From the NCBI GenBank assembly GCA_030538585.1, contig JAUNTP010000006.1, positions 10,232-43,704 of the forward strand: DNA of 33,473 nt, written 5' to 3'. A program made the position numbers and the translations under genes. The DNA comes from Mobilicoccus sp. Lineage in GTDB: Bacteria; Actinomycetota; Actinomycetes; Actinomycetales; Dermatophilaceae. Below, piece by piece: positions 1 through 7,844 of this stretch (position 1 is the first letter of the stretch; every line of letters begins with the position of its first letter). Below the pieces are notes generated by a model. The model saw only the letters and a list, made by a program, of their open reading frames with translations. It did no database searches and was not told where the DNA came from.

Positions 1-707
1 TGGATGCCGAGGTCACGCTTCTCCAGGAGCTGCATGACGACCGCGTCGGGGATGGCGCCGTACCCGATCTGCAGGGTCGAGCCGTTGGGGATGAGCTCGG
101 CGACATGCCCCGCGATGGCCTCTTGCACGGGGCCGATCGTCGGCAGACCCACCTCGAGCAGCGGGCGGTCGTCCTCGACGATGGCGCTCACCTGGTCGAT
201 GTGGATGTGGCAGTCGCCGTAGGCGAACGGCACGCTCGGGTTGACCTCCAGCAGCACGACCTTCGCCTTGGCCACGGCCGCCATCGTGTAGTCGGCGCCG
301 AGCCCGAGGGAGAAGTAGCCGTGCTGGTTCATCGGCGAGGCCATCGCCACGACGACATCGACCGGGAGCAGACCCTCGCGGATGAGGGCGGGCATCTCGC
401 TGAAGTAGGACGGGTGATAGTCGATCCACCCCGCCTGCCCGCCCGCGCGTGAGGGCCCGCCGAAGAAGTACGCCTTGTGCCGCACGTGCTCCGCGGTATC
501 GGGATCGAAGTAGCCGTACGCGCGCAACGGCAGGATCTGCGACACCGTGACCCCGCGAAAATCGGTGCGCGCCTCGGACAACGCCTCCAGGATGGTCGGC
601 GGCTCGCCCACGCCGGTCGGCACCACGATCGTCGAGGAGTCCTCGATGAGACGGATCGCCTCGCGGGCGTCGCGAACCTTGGAGGAGTACTGCTGCTGCG
701 CGGTCAT
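1..707 (-). CDS. Acetyl-CoA hydrolase/transferase family protein, N-terminal part (cut by window start)
   Basis: About 235 N-terminal residues are visible, beginning MTAQQQYSSKVRDAREAI; the reading frame runs off the left edge. The family (acetyl-CoA hydrolase, 4-hydroxybutyrate or succinyl-CoA:acetate CoA-transferase, about 430-500 residues) moves CoA between carboxylates or hydrolyses acyl-CoA in the cytoplasm. Seen here: a segment reading IVVPTGVGEPPTILEAL, a DYHPSYFSEMP stretch, an ASPMNQHGYFSLG block, and GYGAIPDAV close to the edge, all typical of the N-terminal domain and inter-domain region. The catalytic Glu would lie in the missing C-terminal half, so the substrate cannot be judged. 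The ATG is preceded by GGAGTGATCC, a good ribosome binding site. It is divergent from the Nramp-like gene. A longer open frame on the same strand at 13-714 is Arg/Pro-rich and is a shadow. Confidence 0.85.
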   Translation of the reverse strand, partial: MTAQQQYSSKVRDAREAIRLIEDSSTIVVPTGVGEPPTILEALSEARTDFRGVTVSQILPLRAYGYFDPDTAEHVRHKAYFFGGPSRAGGQAGWIDYHPSYFSEMPALIREGLLPVDVVVAMASPMNQHGYFSLGLGADYTMAAVAKAKVVLLEVNPSVPFAYGDCHIHIDQVSAIVEDDRPLLEVGLPTIGPVQEAIAGHVAELIPNGSTLQIGYGAIPDAVVMQLLEKRDLGI

Positions 708-743
708 GGATCACTCCGACATGTGAGGCGGCGGGTCACCACG

Positions 744-749
744 AATCTA
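744..749 (-). promoter_or_regulatory. Possible -10 element for the CoA-transferase gene
   Basis: TAGATT on the minus strand fits the actinobacterial TANNNT -10 pattern and would give a leader of about 30 bases that includes the GGAG ribosome binding site. No convincing -35 is visible. Confidence 0.3.
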
Positions 750-844
750 GCCTCCACACCCCTACCGGCGACCGCTCATCGCTCCGCGACGTCCGTCACG
801 CGATCCCTCACCCCTTGGGATGTCATTCGTGCCGCTGCGGTCTC

Positions 845-850
845 TAGGGT
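845..850 (+). promoter_or_regulatory. -10 element TAGGGT, leaderless start of the Nramp-like gene
   Basis: TAGGGT is followed by exactly six bases and then ATG, so the A of the start codon falls at the expected +1. No ribosome binding site is needed or evident. Confidence 0.55.
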
Positions 851-856
851 GCCCGC

Positions 857-2140
857 ATGTCGACACCTCACACCTCCACCGAGGCACGGCCCGGTGACGA
901 GTACGGCCCCCGCAACCGGTGGGCCGCGCTCGGCCCCGGCATCCTCATGGCCTCGGCCGCGATCGGCGGCTCCCACCTGGTGAGCTCCGCCCAAGCGGGA
1001 GCGGTCTACCAGTGGCAACTCATCGGACTGGTCATCCTCGCCAACCTCATGAAGTACCCGTTCTTCCGGTTCGGTGCCCAATACACCGCCGAGACCGGCG
1101 ACTCCCTCGTCGAGGGGTATGCGAACAAGGGGCGCGCCTACCTGTGGGTGTTCTTCATCTTCTGCATGGTGTCCTCGGTGATCTCCACCGCGGGCGTCAC
1201 GCTCCTCACCGCCGCGATCGTCCACTATGCGGTGCCCGAGGACTGGGGGCTGAGCACTCCGTTGCTGGCGGTGCTCATCATGGCGAGTGTGCTGGCCATC
1301 CTCCTCGGTGGCCGCTACAAGGCGCTGGACCTCCTCAGCAAGGCCATCGTCGTCGTGCTCGCCATCGCGACCGTCATCGCGGTGGTCGTCGCCGCCATGC
1401 AGGGCTCGCAGGCTGCTCCCGGGTTCGAGGCGCCGTCGCCGTGGACGTGGGCGTCGCTCGCCGTACTCATCGCCCTCATGGGGTGGATGCCTGCCCCGAT
1501 CGAGATCTCCGCGCTCAACTCGCTGTGGATCAAGGCCAAGCAGAAGGCCACCGGTCAGCGCCGTCACCCCAAGGACATCGTGTTCGACTTCAACGTCGGC
1601 TACGTCACCTCCGCGGTCCTCGCCCTGTTCTTCGTCGCGCTCGGTGCGCTCGTGCAGTTCGGCACCGGCGACGAGATCGCGATGGCGAGCGGCGCCTACG
1701 TGCCGCAGCTCATCGGCATGTACGGCAACACCATCGGTGCGTGGGCGACGCCGATGATCACGCTCATCGCGTTCATGGCGATGTACGGCACGACCATCAC
1801 CGTCGTCGACGGGTACGCGCGCGCCACGGGTGAGGCGCTGCGCCTCATCCAGGGTCGTCCCGAGCTGACCCGCACCATGACGACGAGCTGGATCATCGGC
1901 ATCGCCGTCGTCGGCCTCGCGATCGTGTGGTGGATGAGCGGCTCGCTCGCCGCGATGCTGAGCTTCGCCATGATCAGCGCGTTCGTGATGGCGCCGGTCT
2001 TCGCGTGGCTCAACTACACCCTCGTGCGTGACCGCGCCGACCTGACGTTCACGCTCCGCCTGCTGTCGTGGGCGGGCCTCGTGTTCCTCATCGGGTTCAC
2101 CGGCATCTTCCTCGCCAACCTCGCCGGCCTCGTCGGCTGA
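857..2140 (+). CDS. Nramp-fold (SLC11-like) transporter lacking the canonical metal-binding motif
   Basis: A 427-residue polytopic membrane protein with roughly eleven hydrophobic segments. TM1 reads GPGILMASAAIGGSHLVSS followed by AQAGA, which lines up with the Nramp TM1 (AYMDPGNFATDIQAGA) so that DPGN is replaced by GGSH. TM6 keeps a Met-Pro (GWMPAPIEIS) where classical Nramps have MPH. Classical members import Mn2+/Fe2+ with protons, using the Asp and Asn of DPGN and the Met of TM6. Loss of both TM1 ligands argues against ordinary Mn transport, so this is an Nramp-related protein of unknown substrate. The fold assignment is firm and the substrate is open. The start is fixed by the leaderless -10. 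It is divergent from the CoA-transferase gene, and a repeat pair follows the stop. Confidence 0.85.
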   Translation: MSTPHTSTEARPGDEYGPRNRWAALGPGILMASAAIGGSHLVSSAQAGAVYQWQLIGLVILANLMKYPFFRFGAQYTAETGDSLVEGYANKGRAYLWVFFIFCMVSSVISTAGVTLLTAAIVHYAVPEDWGLSTPLLAVLIMASVLAILLGGRYKALDLLSKAIVVVLAIATVIAVVVAAMQGSQAAPGFEAPSPWTWASLAVLIALMGWMPAPIEISALNSLWIKAKQKATGQRRHPKDIVFDFNVGYVTSAVLALFFVALGALVQFGTGDEIAMASGAYVPQLIGMYGNTIGAWATPMITLIAFMAMYGTTITVVDGYARATGEALRLIQGRPELTRTMTTSWIIGIAVVGLAIVWWMSGSLAAMLSFAMISAFVMAPVFAWLNYTLVRDRADLTFTLRLLSWAGLVFLIGFTGIFLANLAGLVG

Positions 2141-2175
2141 CCCCGCACCCGACCAGCAGATCGACGCCAGCCGTC

Positions 2176-2262
2176 GGTCGAGGAGCGAAGCGACGTCTCG
2201 AGACCGAGCCTGACGCAGTATCGCGGGCACTGTCTCGAGACGCTTCGCTCCTCGACCAACGG
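2176..2262. repeat. Inverted pair of the dispersed GGTCGAGGAGCGAAGCG repeat
   Basis: Left unit 2176-2205 reads GGTCGAGGAGCGAAGCG, then ACG and TCTCGAGACC. The right unit 2230-2262 is the reverse complement without the ACG insert (TCTCGAGACGCTTCGCTCC then TCGACCAACGG). The two units face each other across about 25 bases and could fold into a long cruciform or terminator. The same units recur at 4023, 6958, 8913, 17148 and 21082. Confidence 0.85.
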
Positions 2263-2274
2263 CACAGCGGCCCC

Positions 2275-2280
2275 TAGGGT
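2275..2280 (+). promoter_or_regulatory. -10 element TAGGGT of the SRPBCC gene
   Basis: TAGGGT lies seven bases before ATG 2288, the same leaderless layout as at 845. It supports ATG 2288 over the in-frame GTG at 2279, which would overlap the promoter. Confidence 0.5.
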
Positions 2281-2287
2281 GAGGGTC

Positions 2288-2746
2288 ATGGAGCCCGTCA
2301 CCCCCGTGGCCGCCGGTGAGCGTGCGGTCGCGTTCACCACCGTCGTCGACGCCCCTGCCGCCGAGGTGTTCGCGCTGCTCGCGAACCCCCACCGCCACCA
2401 TGAGGTGGACGGCAGCGGCAGTGTGAAGCAGCAGGTCATCGGACCCCGGGAGCTGCGCGCCGGCGACAAGTTCCGCACCTCGATGCGCATGGCCGCTGTC
2501 CCGTACGCCATGACCAACACCGTCACCCGCGTCGAGACCGACCGTCTCGTGGAGTGGCGCCACGTCGGCGGGCACCTGTGGCGGTGGGAGTTCGAGGACC
2601 TCGGCGAGGGTCGCACCCGCGTCACCGAAACCTTCGACGCCTCCACCTCGCGGGTGCCGTTCGCCATGCGCCTCATCCGCGCCTACGAGCGCAACGCGAC
2701 CGGGATCGAACGCTCGCTGCGGCGGTTGCAGCAGCGGTTCGCCTGA
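2288..2746 (+). CDS. SRPBCC/polyketide cyclase-like (START-fold) protein
   Basis: 152 residues. The N-terminal strand and helix pattern (FTTVVDAPAAEVFALLANP), the central GDKFRTSMRM and TNTVTRV strands, and the C-terminal VTETFDAST strand followed by a long amphipathic helix (MRLIRAYERNATGIERSL) match the helix-grip fold of the SRPBCC superfamily, at the usual length of about 150 residues. Members bind hydrophobic ligands in a cavity, and many actinobacterial copies are unstudied. No catalytic residue can be assigned. It appears to be a single gene with its own leaderless promoter; PdxK follows 41 bases later on the same strand and may also be transcribed from here. Confidence 0.75.
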   Translation: MEPVTPVAAGERAVAFTTVVDAPAAEVFALLANPHRHHEVDGSGSVKQQVIGPRELRAGDKFRTSMRMAAVPYAMTNTVTRVETDRLVEWRHVGGHLWRWEFEDLGEGRTRVTETFDASTSRVPFAMRLIRAYERNATGIERSLRRLQQRFA

Positions 2747-2787
2747 ACGATGTGCATCAGCCCCGTCGCGGGGGCCACTATGGGCGC

Positions 2788-3597
2788 ATGTCCGACATCC
2801 TTCCTCCTCCGCCCATCGCCCTCACCATCGCCGGGTCCGAAGCGACCGGCGGCGCGGGCGCCCAGGCCGACCTCAAGACCTTCCAGGCTCGCGGCGTCTT
2901 CGGCATCGCGGCCTTGACCTGCATCGTCTCCTTCGACCCCAAGGCCGATTGGGGACACCGTTTCGTGCCCGTCGACGCGCAGGTCATCGCTGACCAGCTC
3001 GAGGCCGAGTTCGCCTGCTACGACATCCAGACCGTCAAGATCGGGATGCTCGGCACCCCGGTGACGATCGAGACGGTCGCGGCTGCCCTGCGTGAGCACC
3101 GCCCCGAGCGTCTCGTCCTCGACCCCGTGTTGATCTGCAAGGGTCAGGAGCCCGGCGCGGCGCTCGACACCGACAACGCGCTCAAGGAGCACGTGCTGCC
3201 GCTGGCGACGTTCGTCACGCCCAACCACTTCGAGGCGATGTCGCTCGCCGACATGGATGCCATCGAGACCGTCGAAGACCTGGAGACCGCGGCCCGCCGC
3301 ATCCACGAGACCTCCGGCGCGGCCGTGCTCGCCAAGGGCGGCGTGCGCCTCACCGGCCCCGACGCGGTGGACGTGTTCTACGACGGCTCGACCCTCGAGG
3401 TGCTGTCCGAGCCGAAGATCGGTGAGGTCGCCGTCTCGGGCGCCGGGTGTTCTCTGGCCGCGGCGGTCACGGCCGAGCTGGCCAAGGGCTCCTCCCCGCT
3501 GGAGGCGGCCCGCAGCGCCAAGTCGTTCGTTACAGCCGGTATCCGCGCCCGCGTCGAGTCGAACGCGCCGTTCTCCGCTCTATGGCAAGGCGCCTGA
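2788..3597 (+). CDS. pdxK: Pyridoxal/pyridoxine kinase, ThiD-like type
   Basis: 269 residues of the ribokinase fold, phosphorylating vitamin B6 vitamers to feed pyridoxal phosphate in the cytosol. The N-terminus [20 protein letters not shown] is the HMP-kinase/PdxK signature. Further marks are [14 protein letters not shown] (the CKG motif of Bacillus-type PdxK), [16 protein letters not shown] and the anion-hole motif [17 protein letters not shown], whose Cys is typical of ThiD-like PdxK. These features favour PdxK over true ThiD. The ATG is preceded by CACTAT at 2776-2781, six bases upstream, so it may be leaderless with an imperfect -10. The stop codon directly abuts the GTG of the YchJ-like gene, indicating translational coupling. 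Confidence 0.85.
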   Translation: MSDILPPPPIALTIAGSEATGGAGAQADLKTFQARGVFGIAALTCIVSFDPKADWGHRFVPVDAQVIADQLEAEFACYDIQTVKIGMLGTPVTIETVAAALREHRPERLVLDPVLICKGQEPGAALDTDNALKEHVLPLATFVTPNHFEAMSLADMDAIETVEDLETAARRIHETSGAAVLAKGGVRLTGPDAVDVFYDGSTLEVLSEPKIGEVAVSGAGCSLAAAVTAELAKGSSPLEAARSAKSFVTAGIRARVESNAPFSALWQGA

Positions 3598-4005
3598 GTG
3601 ACTGAGGCGTTCGGCCGGTCGGGCGCGATCCCGACCGGCCCCTGCCCATGCGGCGGCGACACGTACGCGACGTGCTGCCAGCCCTACCACCACGGTGGTG
3701 CGGCACCGACGGCCGAGGCGCTGATGCGGTCGCGGTACAGCGCCTTCGCCGTCAAGGACGAGCCGTACCTGCTGCGCACCTGGCACCCCCGCACGCGCCC
3801 CGACGAGCTCGGTCTCGACCCGCGGCACGTGTGGCTCGGGCTGACGGTCCTCTCCGCGACCGGGTCGGAGACCGACGAGGTGGGCGAGGTCCACTACCGG
3901 GCCCGTTCCCGCAACGCCGCAGGCCGCGAGCACACCCTCACCGAACGCGCCCACTTCGAGCGCCGCGCCGGCCGCTGGGTGTACGTCGACGGCGACATCG
4001 ACTGA
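3598..4005 (+). CDS. YchJ-like (UPF0225) protein with SEC-C-type zinc motif
   Basis: 135 residues. The N-terminus has GPCPCGGDTYATCC (Cys16, Cys18, Cys26, Cys27), the zinc-binding SEC-C-like motif of the YchJ family, followed by the family signature PTAEALMRSRYSAFAV and an NTF2-like body ending in HFERRAGRWVYVDGD. The biochemical role of this family is not established. The GTG start follows the pdxK stop without a gap (TGAGTG), so translation is probably coupled. It is convergent with the dihydroxyacetone kinase gene across a repeat array. Confidence 0.85.
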   Translation: MTEAFGRSGAIPTGPCPCGGDTYATCCQPYHHGGAAPTAEALMRSRYSAFAVKDEPYLLRTWHPRTRPDELGLDPRHVWLGLTVLSATGSETDEVGEVHYRARSRNAAGREHTLTERAHFERRAGRWVYVDGDID

Positions 4006-4022
4006 CACGGTGGTCCGGCCCC

Positions 4023-4257
4023 CGGTTGGTCGAGGAGGAGCGCAGCGGGCTCTACCCCGGTTGGTTGAGGAGGAGCGCAGTGGGCTCTGCCCCGTTGGTT
4101 GAGGAGGAGCGCAGCGACGTCTCGAAACCATGGTGACGTTTCGGGAGAGCCTCACCGATGGTCTCGAGACGCTTCGCTCCTCGACCAACGGTGGGGTGAG
4201 ATTGGCGCAGTCGCGCGGGCGGTGGTCTCGAGACGCTTCGCTCCTCGACCAGCGGAG
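4023..4257. repeat. Cluster of five units of the dispersed repeat
   Basis: Three forward units start near 4024, 4059 and 4093 at a period of 34-35 bases. The first two are truncated (GGTTGGTCGAGGAGGAGCGC and a GGTTGGTTGAGG variant); the third carries the full tail with TCTCGAAACCA. Two inverted units follow at 4160-4191 and 4223-4254 (GGTCTCGAGACGCTTCGCTC then CTCGACCA). The cluster fills the whole spacer between the convergent YchJ-like and dihydroxyacetone kinase genes and may act as a bidirectional terminator. No gene is seen in it. Confidence 0.85.
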
Positions 4258-4264
4258 GGGCGGC

Positions 4265-5926
4265 TCAGAAATCCTCTACGCCGTCGTCGTCGCCGAAGAG
4301 GCGGGCGACGACGATGGCGCCCGGGTCCGGCACCCCCTTCGCGGCGTCGCCTCGGTAGGACGCGCGACCCTTCTGGGCGGTGAGATCGCGGGTCGACCGC
4401 GCGCCCTCGACGGCAGCCTCGTGCACGCTCGTCAGCGCCTCCTCCAGAGAGGTTCCGCTCTGCGCAGCCTGCCGGGCGGCCTGCGCTGCGGGCACGAGCG
4501 CGTCCAGCATGGTCCGGTCACCGACCTTCGCGCCGCCGAGGTCACCGATCGCGTCGCCGGCGCGCTCCAGGCCCACCGCGAGCGCCTCGGTGCCGCTCGA
4601 CTCGTCGAAGGCCCGCGCCAGCTCGCGGAACAGCGTCCCGAACACCGCCCCCGACGTGCCACCCGCCCGCACGAGGAAACGGTCGGCGAGGGCGGCCATG
4701 ACCGCCCACTCCTCCCCGCCCAGTGGCGTCTCGACCTCGCCGAGCGCAGCCTCCATGTTGGTGCCGAAGTCCCCGTCGCCGGCCGTGCGGTCGAGGTCGG
4801 TGAGGGCGTCCAGATCGGCCATGACGCGCTCGACGAACCGCGTGAGCCACGGGATCTCTGCGCCGGTCGGCATGGCGTCATCGAACGTCGTGCGGGCGGG
4901 GCTGTACTCAGGGCGGACGGCGATGCTGCGCGGCCACGCCGGCGCGCTCGTCGGTGCGTCGAACAGTTCCAGCAGCTCGTCGTCGACGCGGGTGAGGGTG
5001 ATCGAACAGCCGGGGGTGTCGAGCGCCGTGACGACGGTGCCGAGCACCGCACGCTCCACGGTGATCGAGCGGCGCGCGAGCTGTTCGAGAGCCTGGCCCA
5101 GCACGAGGGCGAGTTCGAGGTCGTGGGTGGCGCCGAGCCCGTTGACCAGCAGCGCGACCCGCTCGCCGCTCCCCAGACCCAGCGAGGAACACACCTCGTC
5201 CAGGAGGCGCTCGACGATGGCGGCCGCGTCCGTCACCGCCATCCGATCGATACCGGGCTCACCGTGGATCCCGGCGCCGAGTTCGAGCGAGCCCTCGTCC
5301 AGGTCGAAGGTGTCGACGCCGGTCGTCGGCAACCTCCCCGACCCGAGGGCCACCGCCAACGAACGCGACCCGGCGGCCACCCGGCGCCCGACCTCGACCA
5401 CGGCGGCGAGGTCGTCACCGCGAGCGGCGGCCGCCCCGCAGATCTTCTCCACGAATGCCGTTGCGCCGGTGCCGCGCCGACCGGGACCGTCGGTGGACTC
5501 AGTGGACTTGGTGGGGTCGGTAGCGACGTCGTCGTCGACGAGCACGACCCCGGTGTCGATGCCGTCGGCGGCGACGGTGTCGCGCGCGACGCGGAAGTTC
5601 ATCACGTCGCCGGTGTAGTTCTTGACGATGTGCACGACGCCGCGGCCGCTGTCGGCCCACCGTGTGGCAGCCGTGATCTGGACGGCGTTGGGCGAGGTGA
5701 AGATGAGGCCGGGGCAGGCCGCCGTCAGCATCCCGCCGCCGACGAACCCCGTGTGGAGGGGCTCGTGGCCGGACCCGCCGCCGGAGATCACGCCCACCTG
5801 CTCGGGCGGTTCCGCCACGGAGACGAAGCCGCTGTCGTGCCAGGTCACGGGCAGCGCGGCGACCAGCCCGCCAAGGGCTTCGGTGAGGAAGTCGTGCGGA
5901 TCGTTGCGGAAGGCAGGGCGTGACAT
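4265..5926 (-). CDS. dhaK: ATP-dependent dihydroxyacetone kinase, DhaK-DhaL fusion
   Basis: 553 residues with both kinase halves in one chain, as in the ATP-dependent enzymes of Citrobacter and eukaryotes rather than the PTS-dependent split type; no dhaM is nearby. The DhaK part (about 1-330) has VISGGGSGHEP (His54) and AGIHGEPG, whose His221 is the residue that binds dihydroxyacetone covalently. The DhaL part (about 355-553) has DRTAGDGDFGTN, with the Asp residues that coordinate Mg-ATP (Asp379, Asp384, Asp386), GGTSGAVFGTLF, and KGRASYRGDAAKG near the end. It makes dihydroxyacetone phosphate for glycolysis. ATG 5926 (MSRPAFRN) is chosen over an in-frame start 60 bases upstream because a TACGGT -10 sits six bases before it. 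Confidence 0.92.
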   Translation of the reverse strand: MSRPAFRNDPHDFLTEALGGLVAALPVTWHDSGFVSVAEPPEQVGVISGGGSGHEPLHTGFVGGGMLTAACPGLIFTSPNAVQITAATRWADSGRGVVHIVKNYTGDVMNFRVARDTVAADGIDTGVVLVDDDVATDPTKSTESTDGPGRRGTGATAFVEKICGAAAARGDDLAAVVEVGRRVAAGSRSLAVALGSGRLPTTGVDTFDLDEGSLELGAGIHGEPGIDRMAVTDAAAIVERLLDEVCSSLGLGSGERVALLVNGLGATHDLELALVLGQALEQLARRSITVERAVLGTVVTALDTPGCSITLTRVDDELLELFDAPTSAPAWPRSIAVRPEYSPARTTFDDAMPTGAEIPWLTRFVERVMADLDALTDLDRTAGDGDFGTNMEAALGEVETPLGGEEWAVMAALADRFLVRAGGTSGAVFGTLFRELARAFDESSGTEALAVGLERAGDAIGDLGGAKVGDRTMLDALVPAAQAARQAAQSGTSLEEALTSVHEAAVEGARSTRDLTAQKGRASYRGDAAKGVPDPGAIVVARLFGDDDGVEDF

Positions 5927-5932
5927 GCCTCG

Positions 5933-5938
5933 ACCGTA
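5933..5938 (-). promoter_or_regulatory. -10 element TACGGT, leaderless start of the dihydroxyacetone kinase gene
   Basis: On the minus strand TACGGT is followed by CGAGGC and then ATG, placing +1 at the start codon. Confidence 0.5.
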
Positions 5939-6072
5939 GTCCGCGAGCGCTCGCGGCGACAGGGTGACGAGGCGGCCTGTCGACATCGAGCCGGGCGGCT
6001 GTTGAACGACTGTCCTAGACTGCCGACCTCAGGCGCCCGTGGGGGACGGGGCCGGGTCAGGGGGAGGACGAC

Positions 6073-6741
6073 ATGACTGATGCCACCGCGGAAGAGCGGG
6101 AGCGGCGACGCCGGGGGATGGTGATGGCCGAACGGATCAGAGAAGCCCTCGAGGACACCTTCGAGGACGAGGTACGCACCGGTCTGCGCGAGGGCCGCCT
6201 CGACGAGGAACTCATGCCGATGGCACGGCTGCACGACTACCTCACCGGCGTCCTCGACCAGCACGAACCGCGGGTGCGACTCCTCTTCGAGCTCATCGGT
6301 GACGGGTCGCTCACCTTCGACGGGGAGCTCGCCGACGTGCCCGCCACCTGCTTCTTTCTCGGGGAGACCGCCCGGTACGAGCACGATCTCGACTCCTGGG
6401 TGCGGGTGCTCGGTCCCGACCGTCCCTACCCGCGTCAGAGCGGCGACCCGGACGTCGTCGAGCTGTGGAGCGCCGGTGACCTGCTGTGGCGGGCCGACCG
6501 GGCCCGCGCCGTCGATGCCGCGGCGTTTCTCACGTTGACCCTCGACGAGCCGGTCGGTCTCTGGCGTACCCGCGTGCGCCTGACCGACCTGTCGGTGTTG
6601 GCCGTCGACCCCTGGAGCGGACGGGACGCCCGACGCGTCGCGATCGCCCCCGGCCGGGTCGAAGCGGAGCAGGTCGAGGACGGCATCGCACCCCCGCGGG
6701 ACCGGGCGCTGCGCCCACGTCCGCGGATCGCGGGCGCCTGA
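6073..6741 (+). CDS. Protein of unknown function (222 aa)
   Basis: I do not recognise this protein. It starts with a charged helical region (about residues 5-75, rich in Glu, Arg and Leu) and continues with a mixed alpha/beta part; there are no membrane segments or signal peptide. The C-terminal 20 residues are Arg/Pro-rich. The ATG has a strong ribosome binding site (GGGGGAGGACGAC), unlike the leaderless neighbours, and a TAGACT -10 candidate at 6016-6021 gives a leader of about 45 bases. Codon use is like the rest of the window, with GC at third positions, so it is likely a real gene. It stands alone between the divergent dihydroxyacetone kinase gene and the TAG-like gene. Confidence 0.7.
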   Translation: MTDATAEERERRRRGMVMAERIREALEDTFEDEVRTGLREGRLDEELMPMARLHDYLTGVLDQHEPRVRLLFELIGDGSLTFDGELADVPATCFFLGETARYEHDLDSWVRVLGPDRPYPRQSGDPDVVELWSAGDLLWRADRARAVDAAAFLTLTLDEPVGLWRTRVRLTDLSVLAVDPWSGRDARRVAIAPGRVEAEQVEDGIAPPRDRALRPRPRIAGA

Positions 6742-6858
6742 GCCATCCACAACCCCTGTCGAGCGTCGCGTTCGTGAGGGGGCACTGTGGATAGTCGATC
6801 CGCACGCGGTGCCGCCCGGGTCACGGTGGGGGACCATTCCCCACCCCGAGGAGACCTC

Positions 6859-7668
6859 ATGGCTACCGTGTCCGAGACCGTCACGACCAGCACCGATACC
6901 GGCACCGATCCGGAGGCCGTCGTCTCGACCGCGGCAGAGGACGACGCGGCTGAGGGTGGTCTCGAGACGGTCGCTGCGCTCCCTCCTCGACCAACGGAAC
7001 AGGCCCCGCACGTCGCAGCGCTCCCTCCTCGGCCCACGGGCGGGCGACCGTCGGGGGACCGCATCCCGTTCGTCGCCGACACCGACGGGCGCCTGCGCCC
7101 CGAGTGGGCCACTCGCAGCGCCGTGGTGCGGGACTACTTCGACACCGAGTGGGGGCGCGCCGTGCGCGACGAGCGTGGCCTGTTCGAGCTCGTCGTCCTG
7201 CTGGTGTTCGCGGGAGGGTTGACCTTCTCGCACGTGCTGTCCTGCCGAGATGCCTTACGCGCCGGGTTCGCCGGGTTCGATCCCGACGCCGTCGCCCGTT
7301 TCGACGACGCGGCCATCGAGCGACTCCTCGACGACCCGACGATGATCCGCAACAGGCGCAAGATCTCCGCGGCCATCACCAACGCCCGCGCGGTGGTGGC
7401 GCTCCGCGAGCACGGTGGCCTCGCCGCTCTTGTCTGGGACGACGGCGCCGACGAGACGACCGACGACGCCGACGAGGCACCCATCGAGACCACCGCCGCC
7501 GGGATCCCGCGACGGACCCGACGCTCGACCGCCCTCGCCGATCGCCTTCACGAGGCCGGTTTCACCCACATCGGCCCGGTCATGGCCCACTCCCTACTGC
7601 TCGCCTCCGGAGCTGCTCCGGCCACATTTCCTGCACCGGCCGCGTCTGCTGCCGATGGAGATGTATGA
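6859..7668 (+). CDS. Degenerate DNA-3-methyladenine glycosylase I (TAG)-like protein
   Basis: 269 residues. Residues about 85-180 align with TAG: DYFDTEWGRAVRDERGLFE, then FAGFDPDAVARFDD and MIRNRRKISAAITNARAVV. TAG removes 3-methyladenine from DNA. Here the critical residues differ: Glu38 of E. coli TAG (in CLEG) corresponds to Leu in LLVFAGGLTF, Trp46 becomes Phe, and the zinc ligand His17 (YHD) becomes Phe (YFD). No N-terminal Cys or C-terminal Cys/His ligands are visible, and an acidic insert (DDGADETTDDADEAP) lies between core and C-terminal helix. It may be a non-catalytic or repurposed paralogue. The N-terminal 90 residues are low complexity and include the in-frame dispersed repeat. 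ATG 6859 is chosen because GAGGAG stands just before it; an in-frame GTG lies 72 bases upstream. Confidence 0.7.
   Translation: MATVSETVTTSTDTGTDPEAVVSTAAEDDAAEGGLETVAALPPRPTEQAPHVAALPPRPTGGRPSGDRIPFVADTDGRLRPEWATRSAVVRDYFDTEWGRAVRDERGLFELVVLLVFAGGLTFSHVLSCRDALRAGFAGFDPDAVARFDDAAIERLLDDPTMIRNRRKISAAITNARAVVALREHGGLAALVWDDGADETTDDADEAPIETTAAGIPRRTRRSTALADRLHEAGFTHIGPVMAHSLLLASGAAPATFPAPAASAADGDV
6958..7040. repeat. Dispersed repeat inside a coding sequence (one full unit and one decayed unit)
   Basis: 6958-6997 carries GGTCTCGAGACGGTCGCTGC then GCTCCCTCCTCGACCAACGG, nearly identical to the intergenic unit at 17206-17243. A decayed second copy lies at about 7012-7040. Both are read in frame and encode the duplicated peptide VAALPPRPT within residues 34-61 of the TAG-like protein. 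Confidence 0.8.
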
Positions 7669-7844
7669 CACGTCCGCGCGAGCAGCACCCACGGCGCTCT
7701 GGCGTGTCGCGAGGAGCGTGTGAGATCCTGTGCCCATCGCCGTCCGTGCGGCGAGGTCTCGGGGGAGATTCAGCATCAGCGACGCAGCACGCACACCATC
7801 TGTCATGGTGGGCGCGCGCTCGCTCGACACGTGAAGAGGCCGAC

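Noticed and set aside
776..2575. 599-codon open frame on the minus strand
   Set aside because: It is antisense to the Nramp-like and SRPBCC genes, its product is His/Asp/Arg-rich without any motif, and the sense frames encode clear families.
4023..4257. Repeat cluster as a CRISPR array
   Set aside because: Units occur in both orientations and vary in length, the same units are scattered singly over the window, and no cas gene is present.
4130..5923. 597-codon plus-strand frame
   Set aside because: It is antisense to the dihydroxyacetone kinase, which has all catalytic motifs; the frame has no recognisable domain and starts inside the repeat cluster.
7104..7844. Upstream extension of the metalloprotease frame
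   Set aside because: The translation is Arg-rich and overlaps the TAG-like gene; the signal peptide at GTG 7845 marks the true start.
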